Source of the DNA: Clarireedia homoeocarpa
Taxonomy: Eukaryota; Ascomycota; Leotiomycetes; Helotiales; Rutstroemiaceae
Assembly: GCA_001465935.1 (NCBI GenBank)
Contig: LNKV01000030.1
Coordinates: forward strand, 542,428-606,427
Direction of reading: 5' to 3'
Length of the DNA: 64,000 nucleotides
Below are positions 33,719 through 44,250 of the stretch, piece by piece. Position 1 is the stretch's first letter, and each line of letters starts with the position of its first letter. A model generated the notes under the pieces. It saw only the letters and a list, made by a program, of their open reading frames with translations. It was not told the origin of the DNA and made no database searches. The position numbers and the translations under genes were made by a program.

Positions 33719-35524
33719 ATGAGTCGACCTCCCCACAATAGTAAATAGATTCACAAGACCACTCCACTGTGCCTTGACATTGCTAACGAAAGATTAGTGC
33801 AAGGCAGACCTCCACAAGGCCATCCGGGTCAACATCCACCTCCACCTCCACCTCCGTCGCATTTAAGACCTCCACAAGGTCATCCGGGTCAACCTCCACC
33901 TCCACCAAACTTCATGCCCCCAGGAGGACCGCCCAATGGTCCACAAGGCATGCCTGGTCCCGGAGGTCCTGGAGGTCCACCTCCTGGTGGAATGGGTCCT
34001 CAGCAAATGCAAATGCCAGTGCGACAGCGCGTTGTCCAGTCGACATTTACATTCGATTGCACAGAAACTCCCGAGCCAAAAACCGATGAAGCATTCTTCA
34101 GGAAGAAGCTGACAGCGTATGAGGTGTATTCGATACGGAAAGTCCCACCGGTCGGAAAAGAAAAGTCTACCTGGGCTAAAGTTAGTATTACTAAAGAGCC
34201 TCTTACCCAAGAAGATATTGCTATACAACTTAAAAAATTGCAAGCGTCTAGCCAGGCCGTGGCAGATAAGAAGGCAGCTCTGTATCCATTCCAACAAACC
34301 CAGGTGAATAGTCTCTTGGACAAACTGAATACCGAAGAGGTTAACCACAACTTCACCTGGTCCCTTATTCAACTGGACAGAAGGGAGAAGAGTGTACACA
34401 AAGTCAGAGAAACAGTTCTTATTACTGTGATTGTAAAGCGCAGTGTCAAAGAAGACGTGGATGCCTCTGGGGTAGCCGCAGCTATTGACAGAAATAAACG
34501 CGAAAGAGCAGCAGCAATGAACAGACCGCCACCTGGGCCTATGCCGCAAGAAGGCCCACCAATGATTATACATCCTCCAACGAATGGTCCAGGTAACCCG
34601 AATCCACCTGGGCCGCCCCTTCAGGATGGTCCACATGGTGGACCTATTCCAAACCATGGACCTCCTCCAAATAACCGCAGGCCCAGTAACAGAAGACGAA
34701 GAAGGGGCAGCTTCCATTCGGATTCAGACTCTGCATCCGACGTTGATAGCGATACTAATTCGAGTGCTGCTTCAATTATAAGCAGCTCTTTGGCAACTAC
34801 CATCAGCTCACGATCGGACGAACGCTCAAGAAGATTCAATTCGCGTGGTAGACGACGTGGTCGCAGCCATAGCAGACATCGTGAGCATCACAAAGAATAC
34901 CACTACCCGAAACGAGATTCTTCCGAACAGTCGCATTTTGCTGGGACTCCACGAAACAGCAGCGCACAGCCTCGATACGTCGCTGAAATTCCAATGTCAC
35001 CTGTTGCAGCTCCAATCGTAGCGCCTCCAGTGCTTACGCATTCAGAAACTTTCGCTCAAGGCGTCCAAGCCGGTAGAGAAATAGAGATGGAGAGAAGCAA
35101 ATTGCTAGCACAACTCGATGAGCCGGGTGCATTAACTATCGCTGGCCGTGATGAGCGTCAATACAGAACTCCAAGTCGATATCCACCTCGTCAATATGAA
35201 GAGGCTCCAGTCTTAGATGCGCCTCGTTACCCCCTGGAGCGCCGTTCGTCAGAGCGACGACCCCGATATGGAGAGCCAGTGTATGCAGAGCGACGTCTTG
35301 ACGACGTGTGGGAGGATGACTTCTATCCACCTCCACGAGACGACGTTTACAGAACTCGGCTATCTGACGCCGAGAACTATATGCGTGGTGAGATTGGAAG
35401 GCCCAGAATCGAATATACTGGTCTTCGTCCTCAAATTCGCCATCCATTCACGCCGCGACACCCACCGCGAAACCCAACGCGTGTACGCTATGCTTCTAGC
35501 TACGGCAGCGGCGACTCCTGGTAG
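33719..35524 (+). CDS. proline/glycine-rich protein with RS-like and Arg-rich segments, function unknown
   Basis: Two exons, 33719-33740 and 33798-35524, encode 582 residues. The 57-nt intron is GTAAAT...GATTAG with a GCTAAC branch site, and gives MSRPPHNMQGRPPQGHPG as the start. Residues 8-75 are Pro/Gly repeats. Residues about 80-225 are an ordered-looking block (QSTFTFDCTETPEPKTDEAF, AYEVYSIRKVPPVGKEKSTW, FTWSLIQLDRREKSVHKVRE) that should define the family. A second Pro-rich linker follows, then a Ser/Asp stretch and an Arg/Ser/His stretch (SRRFNSRGRRRGRSHSRHRE) like RS domains, then a Tyr/Arg/Pro-rich tail. I do not recognise it; an RNA-related or nuclear role is only suggested by composition. 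Confidence 0.8.
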
Positions 35525-36609
35525 CAAATGCATAAGGATGTGGTTGATTGATGTGAGCTCCTCTCAGTCCTGTTTTTCTAGTGTGTACAATGTCTTGTCT
35601 CTCTCTCCTAGGGGTGTGTAGTCATTTTTTTGGCCGAGCTAGTAATGGTTGTTGTATGATCTGATTTCAGAGAGCTCCTTGGTTATTTTTGTTACTGGGG
35701 TTGGATGGACAGAATGTATGCATTTTATCCCCCAGACGCGTTTGATGATTCGACGACTTAACGGCCGCACAGTACGATCAGATGGAAAGTAGATTAACAC
35801 AGTATAAAAGATTCAGTATTCAATGTCTGATATTTGAAGATATCGTCGAGTTCTGTAGCAAGCAAGTGAAATGTGAACTGCTAATATGCAAAGTCCAGCC
35901 TATATGTAAGTTACAGTAGAGTTTGCGTGCATGTAGCATTGCGAGCTTGATTCGCCAGGTGGCATTGCTTCATTAAGCACATTGCTGCCCAAGCATCCCG
36001 AATCGTGCAAGCGGTGCTTCCGAGTAATGTATCCTGGGCCATTGAGAGGCCATTGAGAGGCCATTGAGAGGTTCACGGCTTTAGATAGAGAGTCGCTGGC
36101 GAATCGGCAAGAATACGGACGCCAATCTCGGGCTTGGACAAAATTGCTGGCCAATTGTCAAGAGTTTGGATGATAAACAGCTGCCGAACGCGTTCTTTAT
36201 CAATGTAGTTGTCCTTCTCCTTCTCCTAAGAATATTGCCGTTTCCCGCGTGGAGCTTGGATTCGCCGTTGTTGTACACTCGTACTCGTTGTACTCGCTCG
36301 TACTGTATGTAGCTCGGCAGAATAAAAGGTTGAGCGTGAAGCGTGAGCTGCGAAGATGAGCTGGAAATTTCTGGGTCCAATGACGATTTTGGCGGGGGCT
36401 TTTGCAGAGTCAGGTCCAGAAAGTTTCACCCCACTCCGAGTCGTGCCGATTATCATGAGAAGTTGGATATAATCTGTACAACCATCAGAACTCTCTCTGC
36501 TTCTCTTCTCCTCAAGAAACATAATTCATCCATCGCTCATCCTCTTGAATCACATATTCGAACTTCACCTATACCAATCATTTCCCGTTCCACAAGAAAA
36601 CTCGCAACC
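35525..36609. other. intergenic upstream of TPI
   Basis: About 1.1 kb: 3' UTR of the Pro-rich gene, then the TPI promoter. It contains an 11-bp unit (GCCATTGAGAG) three times in tandem at 36038-36070. The last 120 bp before the TPI ATG are pyrimidine rich (CTCTCTCTGCTTCTCTTCTC type), common in highly expressed fungal genes. Confidence 0.6.
36038..36070. repeat. three perfect 11-bp tandem units
   Basis: GCCATTGAGAG at 36038-36048, 36049-36059 and 36060-36070, all identical. Confidence 0.85.
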
Positions 36610-37557
36610 ATGCCTCGTCAATTCTTCGTAGGAGGTAACTTCAAGATGTAAGTTTGTTTACGTTCTCCCCTCTCTTCCCCCACCATGCGAAGGAATTTCA
36701 GCTAATCTTGCGTTCGATTCCAGGAATGGGTCTGTTGACACCATCAAGAAGATCGTTGGACACTTGAACGATGCCAAATTGGACCCTAATGCTGGTTGGT
36801 GCTCTTTCTCTTTTCTCTGCCGGAGCTCCGTTCGTTGACACTGGAGGGTATTTTCATCAGCTTACCTTTCATCAACAAACTGACGAGTACTTTGAAATTA
36901 TGCTAACATACCTTCCAAACAGAGGTCGTCATTGCACCACCTGCCCTTTACCTCCTCCTCACCCGTGAGCACCTGAGAACCGGCCTCGAGGTTGCAGCAC
37001 AAAACGTCTTCGACAAGCCAAACGGTGCTTTCACTGGTGAAATCTCCGTGGAGCAGCTCAAAGATAGTAATATCACCTGGACACTCCTTGGGCACTCTGA
37101 GCGCCGTGTCGTTCTACAAGAGGATGATGTATTCGTAGCATCCAAGACAAAGGCTGCCATCGATGGTGGAATTGGTGTAATTTTCTGCTGCGGAGAGACC
37201 CTTGAGCAAAGGGAGGCCAACAAGACCATTGAAGTCGTTACTGCACAATTGAATGCTGTCAAGGAGAAGATTAACGACTGGTCGAAGATCGTTATCGCAT
37301 ACGAACCAATCTGGGCTATTGGTACAGGAAAGGTTGCATCCACCGAGCAGGCTCAAGAAGTTCACGCTGCCATTCGTTCCTGGTTGAAGAAGGAGGTTAG
37401 CGACAAGGCAGCAGAGGAGACCAGAATTATCTATGGTGGAAGTGTGAACGAGAAGAACTGCAAAGATTTGAGCAAGCAAGCAGACATTGATGGTTTCTTG
37501 GTTGGAGGTGCTTCATTGAAGCCGGCCTTTGTTGACATCATCAACAGCCGCCTGTAA
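36610..37557 (+). CDS. tpiA: triosephosphate isomerase
   Basis: Three exons, 36610-36647, 36724-36794 and 36923-37557, encode 247 residues. Introns have GTAAGT/CAG and GTTGGT/CAG ends. Splicing builds MPRQFFVGGNFKMNGSVDTI with the catalytic Asn and Lys of strand 1. Further active-site features: LLGHSERR (electrophilic His), VIAYEPIWAIGTGK (catalytic Glu and the mobile loop 6), RIIYGGSVNEKNC and DGFLVGGASLKP (phosphate-binding loops). It interconverts dihydroxyacetone phosphate and glyceraldehyde 3-phosphate in glycolysis and gluconeogenesis as a cytosolic dimer. Complete, with standard length. The dihydroxyacetone kinase 9 kb away makes the same substrate; no regulatory link is shown. Confidence 0.97.
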
Positions 37558-37997
37558 AGGGTCGGCAAAACTTCATGATTCACGACTGAGAGGTTACCAT
37601 ATAAGGGACCCCAACATTAGTATAAAAGTATCAGAAAATGATGAATCTATGAACCATCACTTCCTATTAGTCGTATGGGTGCAATTGGCGTTTGAGTCTT
37701 TTGGTGGTGTATGTAAGAACAACGATAAATGTAGAAGGATACACTTGAGGATTTTAAACATACTCAAAATAGTGCTTCTCAGATGTATTTGCACGGAGAC
37801 ATGCTTGGGAACTTCTGTGTGCAGCATAAAAAGGTTCAGGTAGATGGCTCTTCCATGCTTGCTGTTTCATTCATTGGAATTCTGTACATTTTATACCAGC
37901 GAGATATACAATCAATGGCTTCCGGTCGGTCCCCCAACGCCAACAATGCCCTTTGTGTATAATACCAAAATCCTTTGTGTTCCTCACTCGTCGTTTC
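37558..37997. other. convergent 3' region, TPI and mL43
   Basis: 440 bp, A+T rich, no supported ORF. Confidence 0.6.
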
Positions 37998-38520
37998 TCA
38001 TACCTTAATACCACCACTGTGGTAAGGACTCCAGATGCCTCTAACACTCTCATTGATACTACGAACAGGTTTCTTGACTCTCTTCAGCTTTTCCCCGCTA
38101 GCATCTCGCAGCAGCTCTGCCTTTTGCAGAATCTGATCTTTCTCTAGATTTCTGACACAGATGGCCTTCTCACGGCCATTAGCATAGTGCCCAATTATAA
38201 CAGGATGCTTTGCAGGTCGTGGGGATATAGTCATTTCGATTTGAGGATTTGCTGCTGCGAACTTGGAGAGGGAGTGTTTCAGGAAAGAACTGGCGAAGAA
38301 GTTAGCAAGATAGCAAGAGTAAACATATTCGGACAAACATGCTTCATGCCTCTCGAGCTACCAGCCCAGTCGCAGTAATGAAAGTCGAGGCGAGTGCATT
38401 GGAGTATGAAAGCACCAAGCCCATTCTAGGGTCAATGTCAGATTGAATTCAACAGCACCCTCATGAAATGCATATGCCTACTTGACTGGTGGTGGTTTTC
38501 CTTAGCCCTGTAATCCTCAT
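37998..38520 (-). CDS. mitochondrial large-subunit ribosomal protein mL43 (L51/S25/CI-B8 domain), with a GC-AG intron
   Basis: Three exons, 38520-38482, 38425-38343 and 38289-37998, encode 137 residues. Order: MRITGLRKTTTSQ, NGLGAFILQCTRLDFHYCDW then AGSSRGM, and NSFLKHSLSKFAAANPQIEM followed by RPAKHPVIIGHYANGREKAI. This is the thioredoxin-like L51/S25/CI-B8 domain of mL43 at the usual fungal length. The second intron only keeps frame (Met-Asn-Ser) if it begins GCATGT and ends GCCAG, a GC-AG intron with a GCTAAC branch site. The alternative GT two bases on (GTTTGT) gives the wrong phase. It binds the mitochondrial large-subunit rRNA. Divergent from U1-70K. Confidence 0.9.
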
Positions 38521-38785
38521 CTTGCCGATTGTGTTGGACGTGAAGATTACGGCTCTTAATTGGCACTTTACGAAAGCAAAATTGTCCGGCTACTTTTAAC
38601 GTCACGTGAAAATAATTTTAAGCTCAAGATTGATTTCAGGTTACTATCAGGACCTCGCTTTTGCGACGCGACACAGTTTTCTCAACTGTTCGTTCCATCA
38701 ATTGATCCGTCAACATTCGTTCACATCTATCATATAGACGGCGATTTTAGGACCTCAAGAAGCTTGGAACTAAACAAAAGTCGCA
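38521..38785. promoter_or_regulatory. 265-bp bidirectional promoter, mL43 and U1-70K
   Basis: The whole interval between the two opposing start codons. It includes AACGTCACGTGAAAAT, holding a CACGTG E-box inside GTCACGTGA (about 38600-38608), a site type used by bHLH factors such as Cbf1. Confidence 0.5.
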
Positions 38786-40390
38786 ATGACAGACAAGCTC
38801 CCACCAAATCTTCTGGCACTCTTCGCTCCTCGACCTCCTTTGCGATGGGCTGCACCGTCAGACCACGCGCCCGAACAACGCAAAACTCCTCATATCACTG
38901 GCCTAGCTGCGTATCTTCCAGCACTTCAAGAATATAAAGAAACGGATGTATATGTGCCAACAGAGAGTTGGCTCCAGAGGAAAGACCGCATAAAGCAGGA
39001 GAAAAAAGCGGCCCACGAGAAGCTTATCAAGGAAGCCCCGTTGTTGTGTAAGGGCGGCCTTTCATGTTCACATCAAAACCTCCCGATTTTAATCAATATT
39101 CCATTGATTCTGAGGCTCTGCTAACAGTTCAATCTCATAGTCAAACCACACGAGGATCCTAACATTAGAGGAGATGCTTTCAAAACACTTATTGTCAGTC
39201 GCTTACACTACAAGGCAAAAGAGAAGGATTTGGAGCGCGAGTTTGGACGATTCGGACCTATCGAAAGGGTGCGTACTGTCGAAGCGTATATCATATTTCA
39301 CACTAATTTTGAAAATCTGCAGATCCGGATAGTCACCGATACTCACCAACATGAAAAGCCTAAAAAGAAGGCCAAGCCGCATCGCGGATACGCATTTGTA
39401 GTTTTCGAAAGAGAGAAGGACATGAGAGGTAAACCCAACTACACCCCCATACTATCCATACACCGACAGCATTATCGCACGCTCTCTTCGCACAGATGCA
39501 GTCAATCCACACCCTGTCTTTTTTTTTTCTCTTCTGCTCTTTCCACCCTCTTGCCGACGCCAAGGTATATGAAATATTGGTAAATAACTGACAAATGCGT
39601 TTTGCTCGCGCTTCGTTGAATAGCTGCCCTAGAGTCTTTAGAACAACACAAAATTTTGGATCGTCCGGTGAAAGTAGACGTTGAGAGAGGCCGAACAGTG
39701 AAAGGCTGGTTGCCTCGCCGCTTTGGAGGAGGACTTGGAGGACGTGGATATACAAAGGCCATTCCTCCACGACCAATGGGTCCTGGCGGTTTCGGGGGCC
39801 CTCCCGGAGGACCAGGTGGGTTCCGTGGTGGGTTCCGAGGCGGATTTGACGGAGGCAGAGGACGTGGTGGTTTTAGAGGTGGTTTTGAACGCGGCGGATA
39901 TGGCGGCGGACGAGGTGGGGTTGGATATCAAGGAGGTGGAGGATTCGGCAACCGAGGTGAACGTGGTGGTGGGTACGGATCATCCAACGGCTACGCTCCT
40001 CCCAACGCACCAGCTGGTCCAGGCGGCGGAGGTCGAGGAGGATTTGGGGGCGGTGGCTATGGCAGAGGTGGGGGAGGCTTTGGTGGCTCGGATCGCAATG
40101 GATCTGGGCCACCAGCTGGTGGGTATGACTCTCGTGGAGGGCGCTCATATGATGACAGATCCGGCGGATATCGAGGCAACAACAACCGCGGCTATGGTGA
40201 TCGCGACGGAGGTCCACCACGTGGCGGCAGTGGCAGTAACATGGAGCCGGTAAGACCTAGAGACGGATACCGTGACCGTGACCGAGATGGTGGATATGGA
40301 AACCGACCACGCGAAGACGACTCACGTAAGAGGCCTTATGAAAACAGCAATGGCTACGAGGAAGATCCTCGCAAGCTACGAAGGTATTAG
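38786..40390 (+). CDS. U1 snRNP 70-kDa protein (U1-70K, SNRNP70/Snp1)
   Basis: Four exons, 38786-39047, 39141-39268, 39323-39428 and 39624-40390, encode 420 residues. The N-terminal U1-70K region (LPPNLLALFAPRPPLRWAAP, then the TESWLQRKDRIKQEK helix) contacts U1 snRNA and the Sm core. The RRM at about residues 95-180 has RNP2 (TLIVSRLHY) and RNP1 (HRGYAFVVFEREKD). After VKVDVERGRTVKGWLPRRFG the tail of about 180 residues is GGF/GGY/RGG repeats ending in an RDRDRD-containing segment. It recognises stem-loop I of U1 snRNA in 5' splice-site selection. The SmD2 partner of the same particle lies 14 kb away. The Gly-rich tail, more RGG than RS, is unlike the animal protein. Confidence 0.94.
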
Positions 40391-41131
40391 GTACAACAGG
40401 ACTGCTGGTGGGTTTACAGTCTTGTGGTGGGTTTTTCGAATCTTCAAATCTTCCTTCCCTTTTTCACCAGGGGTAAGAGGTTCGTTCACGATTCACTTTT
40501 CACCACTTCTTGCCAAAGGTAGTATCGTCATCGACTATTCTACTTGCACGCAGCTCGACAGGACCTGAAACTTCAAAAATATGAATGCCCTCTGCCTTCA
40601 CTTCAGTCTGGTAACCAGATCACTTTGCAGCAATTTCGGATTCATTTTGCAATCAAGCTTTACAAACCTCTGCAGCACATATTTGGAGGTTCTCACTGAA
40701 TCGGGTTGGTATGGCGTGGCTGGTCGGTCGCTCTTGGCATATTCGATGTACTTTTGATCTTGCGAGGTAAGGTCAGGGGTAAGAAAATGTGCCATCCGAC
40801 CATATGACTCTGTGCTTTTAGCAATTTGCCATCTAGCTAGTGAACAGCTTTTTTTTTGGTTTCCTTTCTTATTGTACGATCACGAACGAATGGGCGGAGG
40901 AAAGGAGGTCGGCACACGTATATCATAGTGGTAAGATGGATCGCTCATGGCACATTAACAGGGAAATTTGCTTGCTTGGGGTTGTTTTAATTTTAAAGTA
41001 TTCCATGACACGAGAAAAGTAGCGCCGGTAAACGCCTGCGTAACCTTTTTGAGACTGTACTATAGTTTAGGACAAAAACGACAACGATGGAATGGAATCC
41101 TTTTCTAGCTCTTTCTTCTCGCTTCAACTTT
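40391..41131. other. convergent 3' region, U1-70K and MRT4
   Basis: 740 bp, no supported ORF. A T-run (CTTTTTTTTTGG) lies at about 40848. Confidence 0.6.
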
Positions 41132-42119
41132 TTACTCTTCCATGGCCGTTTCGGCAGGTATCTCTGTTACCTCCTGTGTTGCTGCACTCCAGTATCTACT
41201 CTCCGTGTTAGCCTCAGTCTGTCTACTCCATTATGCGCCGCAGTAGAGCGCACTGGGGAGCACTTACGCAACTAATCGCACCGTGAAATCCGCCGACTCC
41301 ACACCAAACAACTTTAACAGTCTTGTTTGCCTGCTATCGAGAACCTTCCCCTCCTCACAAACAGTATACTCATTCTGCAGGGTAATCTTCCCCTTCACCA
41401 AGGAGGTCGGCACGTTTAAGCGGCGTAGTTCCGGCTCTAGACTATGCGCCATTGGCACGTCGTCTTCAGCCGGGATCTCGCCGCCCGTGCTGTACACAGT
41501 GCCGGCGGGGATCGTAAAGGTGCGCGAGGCGAGGGTGCCGCTGCGGGCGAAATCGGTCTTGGAGAGCTCGGAGAAGTACTCGATAATGGAGGAGGGGGTG
41601 CGGTTGGTGAATAGGAGCCCGACGTTGCCGACGAGGTGTTTGGAGAGAATGTGTGTGTTGGGTTGGTGCTCGTCGGCGGGGTCGGTGCCAAGGGCTTTGG
41701 CCATTACTTTTGTTTTGCCAAAGAATAATCTAGAGGGGGAGGACGATGTGTTAGCTTATGTTTTGGTGAAGCTAGGCGTTCTATAAAATCCCTCTCTTTT
41801 TTTTTCAATTCTGAAATTTTGCTTCCCCTTCTCTTGCTTGAGGACTCAAAACTCGTTTGCGAAAATATGACCGCAGATCGGTTGACATCGGGTGTAGGAA
41901 AACTGGAAATCGAATAGATAGCACGAACCGACAATCATTCAACTCATTCCTCACATCCTTCAAATACGTATTCCGCATATTATCGACCGAGAACACAAAG
42001 CAGTGCTGGTAGCTATCGAGCGATTCGCGCACATTGGCGAAGAGTTTGAGCGAGAGTTCCTTGCCTTTTTTGTCGACTTTCGAGAGGTGGACGACGCGCG
42101 CGCGCTTGGATTTAGGCAT
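41132..42119 (-). CDS. mrt4: ribosome assembly factor MRT4 (P0-like)
   Basis: Three exons, 42119-41929, 41729-41268 and 41195-41132, encode 238 residues (yeast Mrt4: 236). The start MPKSKRARVVHLSKVDKKGK is the family hallmark. Exon 2 begins LFFGKTKVMAKALGTD and includes the L10-like fold with LSKHLVGNVGLLFTNRTP and DFARSGTLASRTFTIPAG. The frame seems to stop at 41264 (VRLVA then TAA), but that TAA is part of a GTAAGT donor. Splicing to GTAG|A adds YWSAATQEVTEIPAETAMEE and a stop, matching the family's acidic end. Mrt4 holds the P0 site on pre-60S particles in the nucleolus and is later exchanged for P0. Divergent from MDM10. Confidence 0.92.
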
Positions 42120-42482
42120 TGTTTATGATTATTTTGGATTGAACGGATCGAGAGAGAGGGCTGTGGTGAATTGGGAGGGTTTTGCAGAGATTTGATATTC
42201 TCGTCGATGTAAGTTGCTAGATAAATTTATTTTACATTGGCCCGATAAAGTTTTTAGTGATAAGATTTCGCGCTAGATGGCAGGGGTCTGGAGCAGAGGG
42301 GAGCTATTTTTTTTTGTTCGGAGCGGAGTGGGGTTGTTCCGTGGCGTTTTGTGTGTGTTTACTTGTACCTGTTTGTGGAAGATCATATGAAATATTTATG
42401 AGGGTGAGATACTTCAACGGTTGAGCACACAATACCCTTATGATTTGATGAATAAAGGAGCTGGCGAGGAGCTGAAGTGGAG
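42120..42482. promoter_or_regulatory. 363-bp divergent promoter, MRT4 and MDM10
   Basis: Between the opposing ATGs. It contains a T9 run near 42307 and GGAGCGGAG; no recognised factor site. Confidence 0.4.
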
Positions 42483-43744
42483 ATGTTGGAATTCATGGAT
42501 TATGTGCAACATGCATTTTACAATGCAACGGGATGGAACTACGAGAATTCCTATTCGCAGTTAACTGCCACTGCGAAAGGTGCTGAACTACCAAGCTATA
42601 CTGTTCCTAGGGTTTGCGCATTTTACTAACAGGAAATGGTACAGGTCTACTCGATTTTCAAACGCCAGGCGGTCTGCAATTCAATCTCTCCTCACTCAGC
42701 TCTCCCAATTTCGCAACCTCATATGCGCTAGGTAGCTTCGGTGCAGTCGATGGCTCACTCTCCTACCTCTACTCCTCATTACCGCTCGGGACAGTGTCGC
42801 AGAGTGCGAAGATTGATCTCCATGAGATTATCAGAGGTTACAGACAGATACAAGAGCTGCGAAAAGTCGACGAGCCATGGATGTGGGAGCAATGGCACGG
42901 CGGACACCGCATCGACCGCAAGAATACTCTACTCTACGGCCGTCTTTACCTACCACAGAGCACGCTCGAAGCATTATATCTACGCCGCATGACACCCACG
43001 CAGCAGATACGACTTACGGCTGTGAGCGATAGTCGGTTGCGGAATGGAGGGACGATTTTGGCGCTGCATCAATACGATACAGGGAAGTATAGTGCGGAAA
43101 CGCTGTATTCGACGGATGGGGGGTTGTTGGGTCTAAGGGGATTATACAATTTCGGACCGGATCCGAGGAAGGAGGTCACGGAGCCGGTGGTGTCTAGGAT
43201 GGATGATCGGCTTTATGGACGTTTTAGTGCGGGGGCTGAGGTGTATTATGGGACGCTGAATAAATCGGGAGGCGTGAGTGTTGGTGGGAGATTTGCAACA
43301 TTGCCGGCGCATAAAGGGGTCCCGCTTACGGCGACGCTGACGCTGAATCCGCTGATGGGAAATATAAGCTCGACTTATGCTGTTAAGGCTGGGAAGAACT
43401 TGTCGTTGTGTTCGAGGTTGGACTTTAATGTTTACAGCTATGAAAGTGATTTGGTAGTGGGGTGTGAGTTCTGGAAGATGAAAGTTCCGGTTGAGAAACC
43501 GAGGGAGAGAAGTATGGCTGCAAAACTTGCTTGGAAGCTGGATGAAGTGGATTTAAAGAAGGATAAGAAACCAGAGGAGGTAGCGGGTGTGTTGAAGGCG
43601 AGATTGGATCAGAACATGAAGGCGAGGTTGTTGTGGGAAGGGAGGATTAAGGAGTTACTGTTTACGTTGGGGACGTCGATCGATATGAAGAGGAGAGATC
43701 AGCCGTTCAGAGCGCTGGGGTTGGAGCTGCAGTATTCTTCATGA
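42483..43744 (+). CDS. mdm10: mitochondrial distribution and morphology protein MDM10
   Basis: Two exons, 42483-42579 and 42645-43744 (intron GTGCTG...TACAG, CTAAC branch), encode 398 residues. The start MLEFMDYVQHAFYNATGWN, then ENSYSQLTATAKGLLDF, is diagnostic for Mdm10. TPGGLQFNLSSLSSPNFATS and PLGTVSQSAKIDLHEIIRGY follow. Repeated alternating strands reach a C-terminal FRALGLELQYSS, ending in a hydrophobic beta-signal-like pattern as in outer-membrane barrels. Mdm10 is the barrel subunit of the ERMES tether between ER and mitochondria and also works with the SAM complex. There is no cleavable presequence, as expected for a barrel protein. Confidence 0.93.
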
Positions 43745-43893
43745 TCGGGCTCGAGTAATAGAATGGATCTAGAAGAAATCAGATGGCAAAACTCTTGCCA
43801 GGCAGCTGCACTCCTTGCATGAAACGAATTCAACCAGTGGGTTGGTACGACTGCAAGCCATGTCATCTGAGATGTGGGTCATCTCACAGCTGA

Positions 43894-44250
43894 TGCGCAA
43901 CCGGCGGTACCACTATCAGAGCTCTAGAGTTAGCATCGCCGGATTCACAGGAAGGATTTGATGAGTGGGATGGTCTCCGAGACTTTCGGGTGGAAGATGC
44001 TGTGCTCTATTGAATGGTCTGATCTTCTGAGTGGTGTGCATTCATCCAGTCGTGCTTCTTCGACGACTATCACAACCTCGAGAACTCAGATGATGATCAG
44101 ATTTTTGAGGAACTGATTTTGAGCGATATCGGGCTTCGTCGCTATGATATCCGAGATGATGCACCCCGCGTTACACGTCAACGAAAACAGGCGGAAAAGT
44201 ACTCTGAGGTCCAGTCAACCAAGTCGGCGGGTGGATGCATGATGCTGTGA
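43894..44250 (+). pseudogene. acidic coding remnant with two in-frame TGA codons, family unknown
   Basis: One frame reads LELASPDSQEGFDEWDGLRD then FRVEDAVLY, TGA at 44011, Met-Val, TGA at 44020, then CAFIQSCFFDDYHNLENSDD, DQIFEELILSDIGLRRYDIR and RQRKQAEKYSEV up to TGA at 44248. The biased composition stays in one frame across both stops, which points to a decayed gene rather than chance. There is no ATG start and no recognised domain. An unrecognised intron spanning the stops is the alternative. Confidence 0.4.

Noticed and set aside
33863..34717. 284-codon antisense frame
   Set aside because: Complement of the conserved exon of the proline-rich gene; Trp/Arg-rich translation typical of anti-Pro codons.
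39723..40253. 176-codon plus frame inside U1-70K
   Set aside because: Out-of-frame reading of the GGX repeats; the RRM and tail are in the other frame.
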